From NCBI GenBank assembly GCA_003133125.1, contig PKZO01000072.1, forward strand, positions 1-41,528: 41,528 nucleotides of DNA, read 5' to 3'. Position 1 is the first letter of the stretch. Every line of letters starts with the position of its first letter. Source of the stretch: Acidimicrobiaceae bacterium. Lineage in GTDB: Bacteria; Actinomycetota; Acidimicrobiia; Acidimicrobiales; RAAP-2. This document shows, in pieces, positions 14,741 through 24,291 of this stretch. The notes under the pieces were generated by a model. It was not told the DNA's origin, searched no databases, and saw nothing but the letters and a program-made list of their open reading frames with translations. A program made the translations under genes and the position numbers.

Positions 14741-15636
14741 CACACTCTCCTGCTGACGCTCTTGGTGAAAAGGCCCTGTGGACGAAGCATCAGGACCACC
14801 ACCAGAAGGATGATGCCGCCAAGTGGTGCGAGGTCGGCTGACCAATAGGAAAGTATGAACTGCTCGGCCAATCCAATGAGGAGACCCCCGATCACTGCTC
14901 CGACCGGAGATTCGAGACCGCCGACGACCGCAGCAATGAATCCCGCGATCAAGATGCCATCCATGTCACTCGGGTAGAGCCCAAAACTCCCAGAGGCGAC
15001 AATGGTGGCGGCGACCGTGCCGACGGCGGCTGAGAGCATCCATCCGATGGTGAGCATTCGATTCACGCGAACACCTAACAAGCGCGCAACTTCTGGGGCG
15101 AGGGCCGACGCGCGCAACTGCAGTCCCAAGTCGGTGAAGCGAAAGAGACCGGCGACAAAGAGCATGATTACGATCGCTAAGGCAAATTGGAAAATGACGA
15201 AAGGCGACAGGAGGACAAGTCGACCTTGATTATGGAAATAGATCTGGGAAAGGGGCGTCGCGATGTTGCGCGTCGTGCTCGTCCATACCGCCTGAGCCAC
15301 GGCCTCGAGGACACCTAGGAAACCGACCGTGACGACGATGGCGTTTATCTCGGGTTTGCCGTAGAGGGGGCGGATCAGGACCCGCTCGGTGAATCCTCCG
15401 AAGAGCAGACCCACGAAGATCGAGAGGACCAGGCAAAGCCAATAGTTCAGTCCCCGGTCGATCTCGGTCATACCCACATAGCTGGCGAACATCGCCATGG
15501 CCCCCTGAGCAAAGTTGAGGACGTGAGTGGACTGCCAGATGATCACGAGGCTCAATGCAACGAGTGAATAGATGACGCCCTGGGCTAGTCCCGCGAAAAT
15601 ATTGTGCATTATCGGAGACGAAAGGAACTGACTCAT
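14740..15636 (-). CDS. livH: Branched-chain amino-acid-type ABC transporter permease (LivH)
   Basis: A 298-residue membrane permease of about eight helices with LivH hallmarks: GLAQGVIYSLVALSLVIIWQS, NFAQGAMAMFASYVGM, and GLESPVGAVIGGLLIG. The ATG at 15636 shares a base with the stop of livF (TGATG); a GTG lies directly before it. It pairs with LivM to form the channel. Confidence 0.92.
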   Translation of the reverse strand: MSQFLSSPIMHNIFAGLAQGVIYSLVALSLVIIWQSTHVLNFAQGAMAMFASYVGMTEIDRGLNYWLCLVLSIFVGLLFGGFTERVLIRPLYGKPEINAIVVTVGFLGVLEAVAQAVWTSTTRNIATPLSQIYFHNQGRLVLLSPFVIFQFALAIVIMLFVAGLFRFTDLGLQLRASALAPEVARLLGVRVNRMLTIGWMLSAAVGTVAATIVASGSFGLYPSDMDGILIAGFIAAVVGGLESPVGAVIGGLLIGLAEQFILSYWSADLAPLGGIILLVVVLMLRPQGLFTKSVSRRV

Positions 15637-16343
15637 CACTGCACCAGGCCGAGGTAGTAATGGCGAAGGTTCTTGTCGTTCGCGATCGTGTCCGCGTCGC
15701 CGCTGGCGACCACGGTACCGAGGTGTAGCACGACGGCGTCGTGAGAAATACGCAGAGCACTCTTCGCATTCTGTTCGACTAGAACGACGGTCAAGTCATT
15801 CGCGTGACAGAGTTCGAGGATCAGATTCATCAGTTCCGATGTCACTTGAGGCGCGAGACCCAGTGAAGGTTCATCAAGCAGCAGCACCTTTGGATCACTG
15901 ATCAACGCGCGTGCCATCGCGAGCATCTGACGCTCGCCACCCGACAAGGTCGAACAATACTTCTTGCGCCGATCACCCAATACCGGAAAGAGCTCGTACT
16001 GTCTTTCGAGTCCCGCACGGACATCAACCTCGCTCGCGAAGGCCCCCAGACGCAGATTCTCTTCGATCGTGAGTTCGTGGATCACACCTCGTCCCTCGGG
16101 AACGTGCGCCACTCCGAGGCGTGCGATGTTCTCTGTGGCCATTGACAAGATCGATCGTTCACCAAGGAAGATGTCCCCTGACTTAGGGGCGACCAAACCG
16201 GAAATGGCTCTTAAAAGCGTTGACTTTCCAGCGCCGTTAGCCCCCAGCACCGCCGTCACCCGGCCGGGATTCGCCTCGAAACTGACGTCACTGAGCGCGT
16301 TTATCGCGCCGTAGTTCACGGTGAGGTGTTCGACGCGGATCAC
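15636..16343 (-). CDS. livF: Branched-chain amino-acid-type ABC transporter ATPase (LivF)
   Basis: A 235-residue ATPase with Walker A GANGAGKST, signature LSGGERQM, Walker B VLLLDEPSLGL and the switch histidine region. The pattern GVAHVPEGRGVI is typical of LivF. The GTG start overlaps the livG stop by 4 bp (GTGA). Confidence 0.94.
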   Translation of the reverse strand: MIRVEHLTVNYGAINALSDVSFEANPGRVTAVLGANGAGKSTLLRAISGLVAPKSGDIFLGERSILSMATENIARLGVAHVPEGRGVIHELTIEENLRLGAFASEVDVRAGLERQYELFPVLGDRRKKYCSTLSGGERQMLAMARALISDPKVLLLDEPSLGLAPQVTSELMNLILELCHANDLTVVLVEQNAKSALRISHDAVVLHLGTVVASGDADTIANDKNLRHYYLGLVQ

Positions 16344-17119
16344 GGGTCGACACCGAGATAGGCGGCGAGTACGTCGGGATTCGTCCGTATCGTCGAAGGC
16401 GCACCTGTCGCGATGACCTCACCGAAGTTAAGGACCACGAGCCGATGGACCAAAGGCATGACGAAGTCCATGTTGTGTTCAACCAGCAACACGCTCATCG
16501 ATTCACGTAACTCCACGATCAACTGCGCCAATTCATCTAGCTCGCTCTCGTCAAGACCCGACGCCGGTTCGTCCAGCATGAGCAATGAGGGATTGCCCAT
16601 CAAGGCTCGCGCCAAAGACACCTTTTTCGAGATACCGTACGGAATACTGCCCGGTAGCGACGAGGCAAACTGAGCGATGCCCAGTCGTTCAAGCTGCACC
16701 ATTGCGTGATCGCGCAGCGCCAACTCGTGGCGTCGACCTGCGGGCAAACCGAAAAGAGATGAAGCGAAACCTCGACCAACGTGTCCCTGCGCACCGGCCA
16801 TCACGTTTTCGAGGACACTCATATTGACGAAGAGACCAACACCCTGCAAAGTGCGCGCAACGCCAGCCGCGCAAAGTTGGGAGGGCTTCAGGGCGGTTCG
16901 ACCAAGCGCGGGAAATCGAACGGTCCCCGAGTCTGGCTTCTGAAATCCGCAGATCACGTTAAATGCGGTCGTCTTGCCTGCACCGTTAGGACCAATGAGA
17001 CCGACTATCTCATTGGCTTGAACGTCAAAAGAAATTCGGTCCAACGCCAACAGGCCACCGAAGCGAACGGTGACGTCGACGAGCTCAGCTGTCGCTTCAC
17101 TGGAAGGCCCCCCACTCAT
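16340..17119 (-). CDS. livG: Branched-chain amino-acid-type ABC transporter ATPase (LivG)
   Basis: About 259 residues with Walker A GPNGAGKTT, the LivG-type RTLQGVGLFVNMSVLENVM and Walker B LLMLDEPASGL. The signature region reads PYGISKKVSLARAL instead of a canonical LSGGQ; a PYG/SYG variant is normal in LivG. The ATG at 17119 was chosen over a GTG at 17176 because the extra 19 residues (rich in Cys, Trp and Arg) do not look like an ABC N-terminus; no clear ribosome site supports either. It is first in the operon. Confidence 0.9.
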   Translation of the reverse strand: MSGGPSSEATAELVDVTVRFGGLLALDRISFDVQANEIVGLIGPNGAGKTTAFNVICGFQKPDSGTVRFPALGRTALKPSQLCAAGVARTLQGVGLFVNMSVLENVMAGAQGHVGRGFASSLFGLPAGRRHELALRDHAMVQLERLGIAQFASSLPGSIPYGISKKVSLARALMGNPSLLMLDEPASGLDESELDELAQLIVELRESMSVLLVEHNMDFVMPLVHRLVVLNFGEVIATGAPSTIRTNPDVLAAYLGVDP

Positions 17120-17374
17120 AGTTGAACAAACTACCCTCGCGAGCCAAGCCGCGCGAGAACAGGCATGCCAGTCCACCTACCCGTAGCGTCAAATCGTTTT
17201 CACCAAGGCATGGACTTGTTCGAATCAGTTACGCGCCACGGGGTGACTGGCTGATTCCTCGACCCAATGAAGATGGCGCACCACGTGCGCGAAAGATCCC
17301 GCCACCTTATCTCGATGGCGAAGGTAGCCATAACGTCGTTTTGGAAACCTAGCGCTACCGCTGTCAGAGCAGGT

Positions 17375-17764
17375 TCATTTGAGTTTCGAGGCGTTGAGCT
17401 TCGACGCGGAACGCACCAGGGCCTTTAGGGCGGTTGCGTTGACCTTGTCACCGTCGTGGAAGTCAATGGCGCGTCGAACCCCGCCCTCGAGGCTTGAATT
17501 GAACAGGCCCGAGGGGTCATCCAAGGACGCACCGTGAGCGAAGGTCAGTTTCACCGAATTCTTGTAGGACTCACCGGTACAAATCAATCCCTCTCGCGAC
17601 CACACCGGTACGTTCCACTTCCACTCCTCGACGATCTTGGGGTCGGCTTGTCTGATCAAGATGCGAAGCCGCGAGAGCATGTCGCCTCGCCAGTCGCCCA
17701 ACTCCTTGATTCTCGCGTCGATGAGCTGAGCGGGCGTGTCGCCTTTGGTGGGAGATTTGTTCAT
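17375..17764 (-). CDS. DUF1801 family protein
   Basis: About 129 residues with the DUF1801 pattern: IDARIKELGDWRGDMLSRLRILIRQADP, VEEWKWNVPVWSREGLIC, KLTFAHGASLDDPSGLFN and RRAIDFHDGDKVN. Small cytoplasmic proteins of this family are common in actinobacteria and their function is unsettled. The ATG at 17764 has GAGG close upstream. Confidence 0.85.
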   Translation of the reverse strand: MNKSPTKGDTPAQLIDARIKELGDWRGDMLSRLRILIRQADPKIVEEWKWNVPVWSREGLICTGESYKNSVKLTFAHGASLDDPSGLFNSSLEGGVRRAIDFHDGDKVNATALKALVRSASKLNASKLK

Positions 17765-18404
17765 GGACCTCAAGGTACACGAGGCGCGCGAGATTCCGGG
17801 CGGTGATGGACCATCAAAAGCTGACGATGACAAGCAAAGTTCGGGGCTTTTCGGGTCATTTCAGTGCGCGGGCCCCCAACCGACATTTACTCGCCCTCAT
17901 GAAACTGACTCGAATGAGGCGACCCAAGCCACGGTCTCAATCGGTCGGGCACTCTGATCGGCGAGGATCAGGGGCGTTCACCTTCAACTCTGGTCCTTTA
18001 CTGATATCCCTAGGTGGACCCACTGGCCCTCAGAGACGTTCTGGCCCCACTGACTTCTTGAAACTACGAGGCCATAATTGATCTCACTCACTCGTCGATA
18101 AGTTGATGCCGCTCTCAGGTTTCAGCGAGGCGATGCTTCGTGTCGATGCGAGTGACTCATCGGCACGGATGACCCGAGGGCAATGGATGTCGGTCACCGC
18201 AGCCGTAGCCACGCTTCGCCCTGACCTCAAGGGAACTACCGAAGTCAGTTCGCTTAGCTGGCGTGAGCCCGAGTAATTCAAAACATTGCCATGATGGAGG
18301 TGCCTAGGCTTGGCGCAGACACTCCGAACAGCCGGGAAGCGATTGCGAAGACCGTCTCTTTCCCGGTCCCTAAACTTTGACCCAGAAACTGAAGGATGAT
18401 TCTC
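17765..18404. other. Long non-coding stretch
   Basis: About 640 bases without a convincing gene. Short frames exist on both strands but lack ribosome sites and recognisable sequence. The only clear signal is GAAGGA at 18390-18395, the ribosome site of the next gene. Confidence 0.5.
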
Positions 18405-19310
18405 ATGAGCACCTCAGCAACGAACGCCACCGCCAAAGAGCGAATAGGGTTCGCTGGTCTAGGGACCATGGGTGCGTTCATGGCGCAGAACCTGGCTCGA
18501 GCGGGCTTTCCCCTCACAGTGTGGAATCGGTCACCTGGTCAAGCGAAAGAACTCGTCACTCTTGGTGCACGCGAAGCAGCAAGTCTCGCTGATCTCGCGA
18601 GTTCCAGCGACATCATCTTCACGTGCGTCACCGATTCGCCCCAGGTTGAAAGTGTGCTTTTTGGAAAAGAAGGCATCGCCGAAGGTGCCACAAGTGGTTC
18701 GCTCGTGATTGACTGCTCGACTATCAGCCCGACGCGCGCACGCGATTTCGCACAAAGACTCAGTGTCATCGGCGTCGACATGCTCGACGCCCCAGTATCG
18801 GGAGGTTCTGAAGGTGCTCGACTTGGCACGCTCACCATCTTGGTGGGAGGGGACCCTGCGCACTTCGAGCGCGCAAGTCCTGCACTCTCAAGTATCGGTC
18901 GTACGATCAGCCACCTCGGACCCCTCGGCGCAGGTCAATGGGCCAAGGCCGTCAACCAGGTCATTCTGGCGGGAACCTACCTGGGCGTCGCTGAGGGCGT
19001 GACCCTCGCTCTCAAGGCGGGTTTGGACGTTCGTAAAGTCATGGAAGCCCTCGCCGGCGGCGCCGCAGGGTCATGGGTGCTCGAAAATCGAAGTGGACGA
19101 ATGATCGACGACGACTACCCGATCGGATTCAAGATCTCGCTTCACCGTAAAGATCTCGGTATCGGTCTCGAGCTCGCTCGCGAAGTTGGGGCGGTGCTGC
19201 CGGTCTCGGCACTCGCTGCAGTCTTCGAAGACGGCATCATCGCCGAGGGCCATGGAGATGACGACAATTCCGCTCTCGCTCGCAGCGTCCGCAAGCTATC
19301 CGGACTCTAG
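18405..19310 (+). CDS. NAD(P)-dependent 3-hydroxyisobutyrate dehydrogenase-like oxidoreductase
   Basis: A 301-residue beta-hydroxyacid dehydrogenase. The Rossmann motif is GFAGLGTMGAFMAQNLARAG; the substrate loop is DAPVSGGSEGARLGTLT; the catalytic lysine lies in GAGQWAKAVNQV; the C-terminus has SLHRKDLGIGLELA. Substrates in the family include 3-hydroxyisobutyrate, tartronate semialdehyde and glyoxylate; the specific one is not readable. ATG 18405 was chosen because GAAGGA is 9 nt upstream, whereas an ATG at 18396 would touch it. Confidence 0.9.
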   Translation: MSTSATNATAKERIGFAGLGTMGAFMAQNLARAGFPLTVWNRSPGQAKELVTLGAREAASLADLASSSDIIFTCVTDSPQVESVLFGKEGIAEGATSGSLVIDCSTISPTRARDFAQRLSVIGVDMLDAPVSGGSEGARLGTLTILVGGDPAHFERASPALSSIGRTISHLGPLGAGQWAKAVNQVILAGTYLGVAEGVTLALKAGLDVRKVMEALAGGAAGSWVLENRSGRMIDDDYPIGFKISLHRKDLGIGLELAREVGAVLPVSALAAVFEDGIIAEGHGDDDNSALARSVRKLSGL

Positions 19311-19347
19311 TGACCGCTACGCCTCTTGACGACTCGCGCACTTCGCC

Positions 19348-20832
19348 ATGAACTACCCACCCACCCTCCTCACGGACTTTTACAAGATCAGCCATCGCGA
19401 GCAATACCCTCCGGCCACGAGCACCGTGTACAGCACCTGGACCGCCCGCGAGAGCACCGTCGACGGCATCGACCACGTGGTGCCCTTTGGTGTCCAAGCC
19501 TTCATTCAGCGCTACTTGATTGACTACTTCAAGCAAAACTTCTTCGAACGCCCCCGCGAGGAAATCATCAACGAGTACACCCGACTCATTCGCAATACCC
19601 TCGGCGTTACCGATCCGACCTCGAGTCACCTCAAAAATTTGTGGGAACTCGGATACCTGCCCTTCGAAGTTCGTGCACTACCCGAAGGTACGTTGACGCC
19701 CTTGCGCGTGCCTTCGGTGACTTTCGTCAACACGGAGCCCGAATTCTATTGGCTGACGAACTTCGTCGAAACTCTCTTCAGCGCTGAGTCATGGTTGCCT
19801 TCGACCAGCGCGACGTTGGCCTTCGAGTATCGCAAACTCTTTGAGCGGTTCGCCAGGGAGACCGGTGGCGATCTCGACGCGGTCCCCTTCCAAGGTCACG
19901 ACTTCTCGTTTCGAGGGATGAGCAGCGTCGAAGCGGCGGCCGCATCGGGAGCGGGCCATCTGATCTCCTTCTACGGAACCGACACCATACCGGCGATCCT
20001 GTATCTCGAGAAGTATTACGGCGCCGATACCGACAACGAACTCGTCGGTACTTCAATCCCGGCGACCGAGCACAGCGTGATGTCCGCGTATGGCAATGAA
20101 CACGCCGACGACGAATATAGGACCTTCGAACGACTCGTCACCGAACTCTATCCTTCAGGTTTCATTTCCATCGTCTCTGACACCTGGGACCTCTGGCGCG
20201 TGCTGGAGGACTACCTACCACGGCTTCGAGCACAAATCCTGGCTCGCGACGGGCGAGTGGTCATTCGTCCCGACTCGGGTGATCCGGTCGAGGTCGTTGC
20301 GGGCCGAGAAGTGAGCGACGGTACCGTCGCTGGCCAGGGAGTCGTCGAAAACCTGTGGAACACGTTTGGCGGCACCGTCTCAAGCCAGGGCTATCGGATT
20401 CTCGACTCGCACGTCGGAGTCATCTACGGTGACAAGATCAGCCTCACCAGTGCCAGACGTATTCTCGAGCGCCTGCGCGCAAAGGGATTCGCCAGCACAA
20501 ACATCGTCTTTGGCATCGGCTCACATACGTATCAACGAACCAACCGCGACACTTTCGGTCACGCCTTCAAGTCCACCTCAGTGACAATTGACGGAGTCGA
20601 GAAATCCATCTTCAAGGATCCGGTGACCGATCTCGAACACATGAAACGCTCGCTGCGTGGACGCGTGGCCGTGACGGTTGCCAACGGAGGCCTCGTAGCG
20701 ACCGACGGTCTTTCAAGTGACACCCAAGTCAGCGGCGATCAACTGCGGGTCGTATTTCGTGACGGCCAGGCGTTCCACATAGAAAACCTGTCCCAGATTC
20801 GCTCACGCCTCCTTTCGAATCTCGAAATCTAA
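19348..20832 (+). CDS. nadV: Nicotinamide phosphoribosyltransferase (NadV/NAMPT type)
   Basis: A 494-residue enzyme that makes nicotinamide mononucleotide from nicotinamide and PRPP, salvaging NAD. Signs: LLTDFYKISHREQYPP at the start, FHDFSFRG-like GHDFSFRGMSS, SIPATEHSVM, VSDTWDLWRV and the PRPP-site VVIRPDSGDPVEVV, then GVIYGDKIS and FGIGSHTYQR. Length and motifs match NAMPT rather than the shorter PncB. It starts 37 nt after the dehydrogenase gene, without a clear ribosome site. Confidence 0.93.
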   Translation: MNYPPTLLTDFYKISHREQYPPATSTVYSTWTARESTVDGIDHVVPFGVQAFIQRYLIDYFKQNFFERPREEIINEYTRLIRNTLGVTDPTSSHLKNLWELGYLPFEVRALPEGTLTPLRVPSVTFVNTEPEFYWLTNFVETLFSAESWLPSTSATLAFEYRKLFERFARETGGDLDAVPFQGHDFSFRGMSSVEAAAASGAGHLISFYGTDTIPAILYLEKYYGADTDNELVGTSIPATEHSVMSAYGNEHADDEYRTFERLVTELYPSGFISIVSDTWDLWRVLEDYLPRLRAQILARDGRVVIRPDSGDPVEVVAGREVSDGTVAGQGVVENLWNTFGGTVSSQGYRILDSHVGVIYGDKISLTSARRILERLRAKGFASTNIVFGIGSHTYQRTNRDTFGHAFKSTSVTIDGVEKSIFKDPVTDLEHMKRSLRGRVAVTVANGGLVATDGLSSDTQVSGDQLRVVFRDGQAFHIENLSQIRSRLLSNLEI

Positions 20833-20916
20833 GCACCAAATACCAACGCGCTCCCCTGGAGCACGCGCATCCACCCTCGCTTAAGGTGTCACTAATCGCC
20901 CGACCAGAGGAGTGCC

Positions 20917-21351
20917 ATGTCCAACGAAGACAGCACCTTGAACTTCAATGAGCAGATCATCGCGGAGTTCCGAGCCAACGAAGGTCGAGCGGCCGCCTTC
21001 GGTGACGCACCCCTTCTCCTACTTACCACCAAAGGTTCGAAGACGGGCAAGGAGCACACGACGCCCGTAATGTACTTGGCCGACGAGCACGACAGCACGC
21101 TCGTCTACGTCTTCGCCTCTTACGCTGGAGCCGACACCCATCCAGCGTGGTACAACAATCTTCTCACGAACCCCTACGACGTGATTGTCGAAGTCGGCGT
21201 CGAGACAAATCCGGCGACGCCAGAAGTCGTCGACGAACCCGAGCGCAGCAGGATCTACGCCGAACAGTCGCGGCGGTTCCCGGGATTCAGCGAATATCAA
21301 GCGAAGACCTCACGTACCATTCCGGTAGTCGCACTACGCCTCCACGATTGA
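20917..21351 (+). CDS. Deazaflavin (F420)-dependent nitroreductase-family protein (Ddn-like)
   Basis: A 144-residue split-barrel protein of the Ddn/FDOR family. Typical strings: LLLLTTKGSKTGKEHTTPVMY, FASYAGADTHPAWYNNLLTNP and RRFPGFSEYQAKTSRTIPV. The family uses reduced F420, supporting an actinobacterial host. AGAGGAG precedes the ATG. Confidence 0.9.
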   Translation: MSNEDSTLNFNEQIIAEFRANEGRAAAFGDAPLLLLTTKGSKTGKEHTTPVMYLADEHDSTLVYVFASYAGADTHPAWYNNLLTNPYDVIVEVGVETNPATPEVVDEPERSRIYAEQSRRFPGFSEYQAKTSRTIPVVALRLHD

Positions 21352-21437
21352 TCTCGCGCATCGTCGCTCGCCTGTCATTTCCTTCCTTCGAACAAGCCAA
21401 CCTTCTGGCTGCTCGGGACAACATTCACTACCATTAC

Positions 21438-21451
21438 GACATCGTGATGTC
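21438..21451. promoter_or_regulatory. Palindrome upstream of the response regulator gene
   Basis: GACATCGTGATGTC is a perfect 14-bp palindrome about 20 nt before the response regulator start. It could be an operator; nothing else supports it. Confidence 0.3.
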
Positions 21452-21471
21452 ACGCTGGTACAGCGTGAGAA

Positions 21472-22152
21472 ATGGTGGTTGAAGTGCGAATTCTCGTCGC
21501 CGAAGACGATCGGGCGCTGCGCGACGTACTCCAACGTGGCCTGCGAGAGGCGGGTTATGTCGTCGACACCGCGAGTGACGGCGAACAGGCAGTGGCGAAT
21601 CTGACGGCCATCGAATACGAAGTTGCCGTTCTAGATTGGCGGATGCCCAAGCTCTCCGGCATTGAAGTGATAGAGGCGACCAGAAGGGCCAACGTCTTGA
21701 CGCCAATTCTCATGCTGACCGCACGCGACACGCCGAGCGACCGCGTCGATGGACTGAACGCCGGTGCGGACGACTACTTAGTGAAGCCCTTCGAGTTCAC
21801 CGAGCTCGTGGCAAGACTTCACGCCCTCCAGCGACGCCCCGCGCTTCGCCACTCTTCGCAGATCCAATGCGGTGATCTTCGATACGACCCGTCGGCCCGA
21901 CGGATCGAAGGTGCCGGTCGAGTCATCGAACTGACAACGACCGAATGCCTTCTCATGGAACTCCTGCTCCGTCGCAGTCCTGAAATCGTGTCCAGGCGGA
22001 CGATTGCCAATCAAGTGTGGCCCAACGCCACGGTGGCCGTTGGCTCTAACACGATTGAAGTCCACATAGCTCGACTGCGCTCAAAGATCCAAACTTGCAC
22101 GGCCAAGATCGAAACCGTTCGAGGCTTTGGCTATCGATTGGTTCCTTCTTGA
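21472..22152 (+). CDS. OmpR/PhoB-family response regulator
   Basis: A 226-residue two-component regulator. The receiver domain (about 5-120) has acidic residues EDD, the phospho-acceptor Asp in VAVLDWRMPKLSG, Thr in MLTARD and Lys in YLVKPFEF. The C-terminal winged helix (about 130-225) has ELTTTECLLMELLLRRSPEIVSR and the VEVHIARLRSK-like IEVHIARLRSK. An alternative GTG start lies at 21484. It is directly coupled to the histidine kinase. Confidence 0.92.
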   Translation: MVVEVRILVAEDDRALRDVLQRGLREAGYVVDTASDGEQAVANLTAIEYEVAVLDWRMPKLSGIEVIEATRRANVLTPILMLTARDTPSDRVDGLNAGADDYLVKPFEFTELVARLHALQRRPALRHSSQIQCGDLRYDPSARRIEGAGRVIELTTTECLLMELLLRRSPEIVSRRTIANQVWPNATVAVGSNTIEVHIARLRSKIQTCTAKIETVRGFGYRLVPS

Positions 22153-23399
22153 GACCAGGTCAATCCGCGACATCCCACGCGGCGCGAGTGGCTGGCGTCG
22201 CGACTGCCTTAGGCATGGTGAGTTTCGTTGTGATTGTCCTCATCCTTAACTCCCTTCTCATCAACCGAATGACCTCTCAAGTCGACCAGCGCCTGCAGGT
22301 ACGCTTGGCAATCGTAGAAAACGTCTTGAAGCAGAGTTCCTCGACGAGCGCCACCACGATCGCACCCCAACCCAATGACGGAGATGACGACGACGCGCCA
22401 ATCATTGTGTGGCTCATCAACGCCAACGGCCGCGCTTTGGTCCTTTCCGGCGCAAAGCCCGCCCTTCCTCAACAACAATGGTCGAAGGGCTATCGGACAA
22501 TGACGATTGCGACGTCCACTTTTCGAATGGAAGCCGTCAGTTACAAGAGCGGGTGGATCGTTGACGCCGAGAGTCTCGCCGATGTCCAGCGCTTGCGAAA
22601 CACCTTGGAGCTTGCCGAACTTATCGCGGGGCTCGTCTTGATGATCTTGATGTTTGGCGCCGCCTTCGTCGTAGGCATCCGCGCACTGGCACCTGTCTCC
22701 CTAGCCAAGCGACGCCAATCAGAGTTCGTGGCGGACGCTTCACACGAGTTACGCACGCCGCTCAGCGTGATCGAAGCGGAAATCGATGTTGCCCTCTCAC
22801 GCGATCGTGAAGTCGCGGAGTACCGCGAAGCCCTTCAACGGGTGAAGGGCGAGAGTAGTCGCCTGCGGCGCATTGTCGAAGATCTCCTGTGGCTCGCTCG
22901 ATCGGATGAAAATCTCAAGAGATCACGGACGCTGACGCCGACTGACGTGGCGAGCACTGCATCGATGAGCTACCAGAGGTTTCGTTCTCTGGCGACTTCG
23001 AATGACGTCGCGCTTAGCTTTAGCGGTTCAGAAGAAACCAAGGCAGTCATAGAGGGCTCAGATGAACTCATCGATCGGCTCGTCGGCGTACTTGTCGATA
23101 ACGCACTTAAGTTCGCGGGACCCGGTGGACGAGTTGAAATCACTGTTGTCACACGCGAGGAGAACGTGATTCTGCGAGTAGACGACAGCGGGCCCGGTGT
23201 GGCGCCCGATGAGCGTAGTCGGATCTTCGAGAGGTTTCACCACGCGGATTCGACGCAGGGTGGCACGGGACTCGGACTAGCCATCGCGGCTTCGATCGCT
23301 GACATCACCCACTGCACCTATGCCGTAACTGACGCTGAGATCGGGGGGGCACGATTCGAGTTCCAATGGCGGGCGTCGGGTTCAGAAATCACCAATTAG
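22149..23399 (+). CDS. Membrane sensor histidine kinase
   Basis: A histidine kinase of about 416 residues: a first membrane helix (GMVSFVVIVLILNSLLI), an extracytoplasmic sensor of about 100 residues containing an acidic run (NDGDDDDAP), a second helix near LIAGLVLMILMFGAAFVV, the H-box FVADASHELRTPLSVIEAE, N-box LVDNALKFAGPGG, G1 DDSGPGVAPDERSRIFERF and G2 GGTGLGLAIAASI. The TTG at 22149 overlaps the regulator stop by 4 bp and is preferred; another in-frame TTG at 22095 would overlap by 58 nt. The redox cluster downstream is a plausible target. Confidence 0.9.
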   Translation: MRPGQSATSHAARVAGVATALGMVSFVVIVLILNSLLINRMTSQVDQRLQVRLAIVENVLKQSSSTSATTIAPQPNDGDDDDAPIIVWLINANGRALVLSGAKPALPQQQWSKGYRTMTIATSTFRMEAVSYKSGWIVDAESLADVQRLRNTLELAELIAGLVLMILMFGAAFVVGIRALAPVSLAKRRQSEFVADASHELRTPLSVIEAEIDVALSRDREVAEYREALQRVKGESSRLRRIVEDLLWLARSDENLKRSRTLTPTDVASTASMSYQRFRSLATSNDVALSFSGSEETKAVIEGSDELIDRLVGVLVDNALKFAGPGGRVEITVVTREENVILRVDDSGPGVAPDERSRIFERFHHADSTQGGTGLGLAIAASIADITHCTYAVTDAEIGGARFEFQWRASGSEITN

Positions 23400-23644
23400 A
23401 ACTACGAGAGCGTAAGAAATGCTCGCAATCGTCAGCGAACGAGAGCGATCGCCGTTCGCCAGAGGGAATCACCTCGACGAAGATAAAAAACAATGAAGAA
23501 TAGGGACGTTGTTATTGGTCCGTAAGGTTCGCTTACGTAGCGTTGTCTCGTGGTCACAGACGACACTCCCCTATTTGGTTTCCAAGGTCCCGCGCGCGTC
23601 TCTTCAGGCTCAAGGCTCCCATCGCTCGACGTTCGTAGGCATCG

Positions 23645-24286
23645 ATGACCGAATTATTGACTCCCCCTCGGAAGAAGAGAAATCCATTTTCCCGTGGCCG
23701 CCACGCCGTGCGGATGGGCGTCGAGGGTAATTCACGACTCACCAGCGCCACTGCACTCGTACTTTTGATCCTCCTGGCAATCGAAGGAGTCACCGTACTG
23801 CGAGTCCGTTCGCTCCTGACCCCCCACGTTTTTGTCGGCATGCTGCTCATACCTCCGATCCTGGTCAAGATTTCAAGTACCCTGTGGCGCTTTGGCAACT
23901 ACTACCGAGGCACGAGCGATTACCGCCGCAAGGGCCCACCACCGGTTCCTTTGCGGGTTCTGGGACCCTTTGTCATCATCCTCACGGTTTTGCTCTTTGG
24001 TTCAGGTGTCCTCCTTCTCCTAGGACCGATTTCCCTCAGAGGACAGTTACTCCAACTGCACCAGGTGAGCTTCGTCCTCTGGTTCCTCGCCATGACCGTC
24101 CACGTCCTTAGCCACCTCGGCGAAACGGCACGGCTCTCAACCAAGGATTGGAGTCCACGTGTGCGGCGTTATGTCGCGGGTTCACGATCACGCCGCGCAA
24201 CGCTTGGACTCAGTTTGGTCGCGGGCCTCTTCCTCGCGTTCTTGACCATTCCTTACGTCGGGGTTTGGCTAGGCCGAACCGGTTGA
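23645..24286 (+). CDS. Four-helix b561-like membrane protein, possible haem b carrier
   Basis: A 213-residue protein with four main hydrophobic segments (about 36-55, 58-80, 104-127, 138-158) and a fifth near 190-207. Histidines sit where haem ligands would be: H61 in the second segment, and H139, H153 and H157 in the fourth (HQVSFVLWFLAMTVHVLSH). The pattern resembles cytochrome b561/DUF4405-type proteins, but the family is not certain. The cluster context (ferric reductase fusion, FMN-binding protein, ApbE) supports electron transfer. Confidence 0.7.
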   Translation: MTELLTPPRKKRNPFSRGRHAVRMGVEGNSRLTSATALVLLILLAIEGVTVLRVRSLLTPHVFVGMLLIPPILVKISSTLWRFGNYYRGTSDYRRKGPPPVPLRVLGPFVIILTVLLFGSGVLLLLGPISLRGQLLQLHQVSFVLWFLAMTVHVLSHLGETARLSTKDWSPRVRRYVAGSRSRRATLGLSLVAGLFLAFLTIPYVGVWLGRTG

Positions 24287-24291
24287 TATCC

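Noticed and set aside
17190-17237. Another tRNA-like repeat upstream of livG (TTTCA, 16 nt, TTCGAA)
   Set aside because: Spacing is off by one, the leader ATAAA-N9-ATCAGG is absent and the anticodon-like stem does not form; too weak to count.
18084-18281. Short frames in the 17765-18404 gap
   Set aside because: No ribosome site, no family resemblance, and the plus-strand alternative is broken by a stop.
23440-23475. Possible terminator after the histidine kinase gene
   Set aside because: GCGAACG/CGTTCGC gives a 7-bp stem but with a long loop and no T-run; not convincing.
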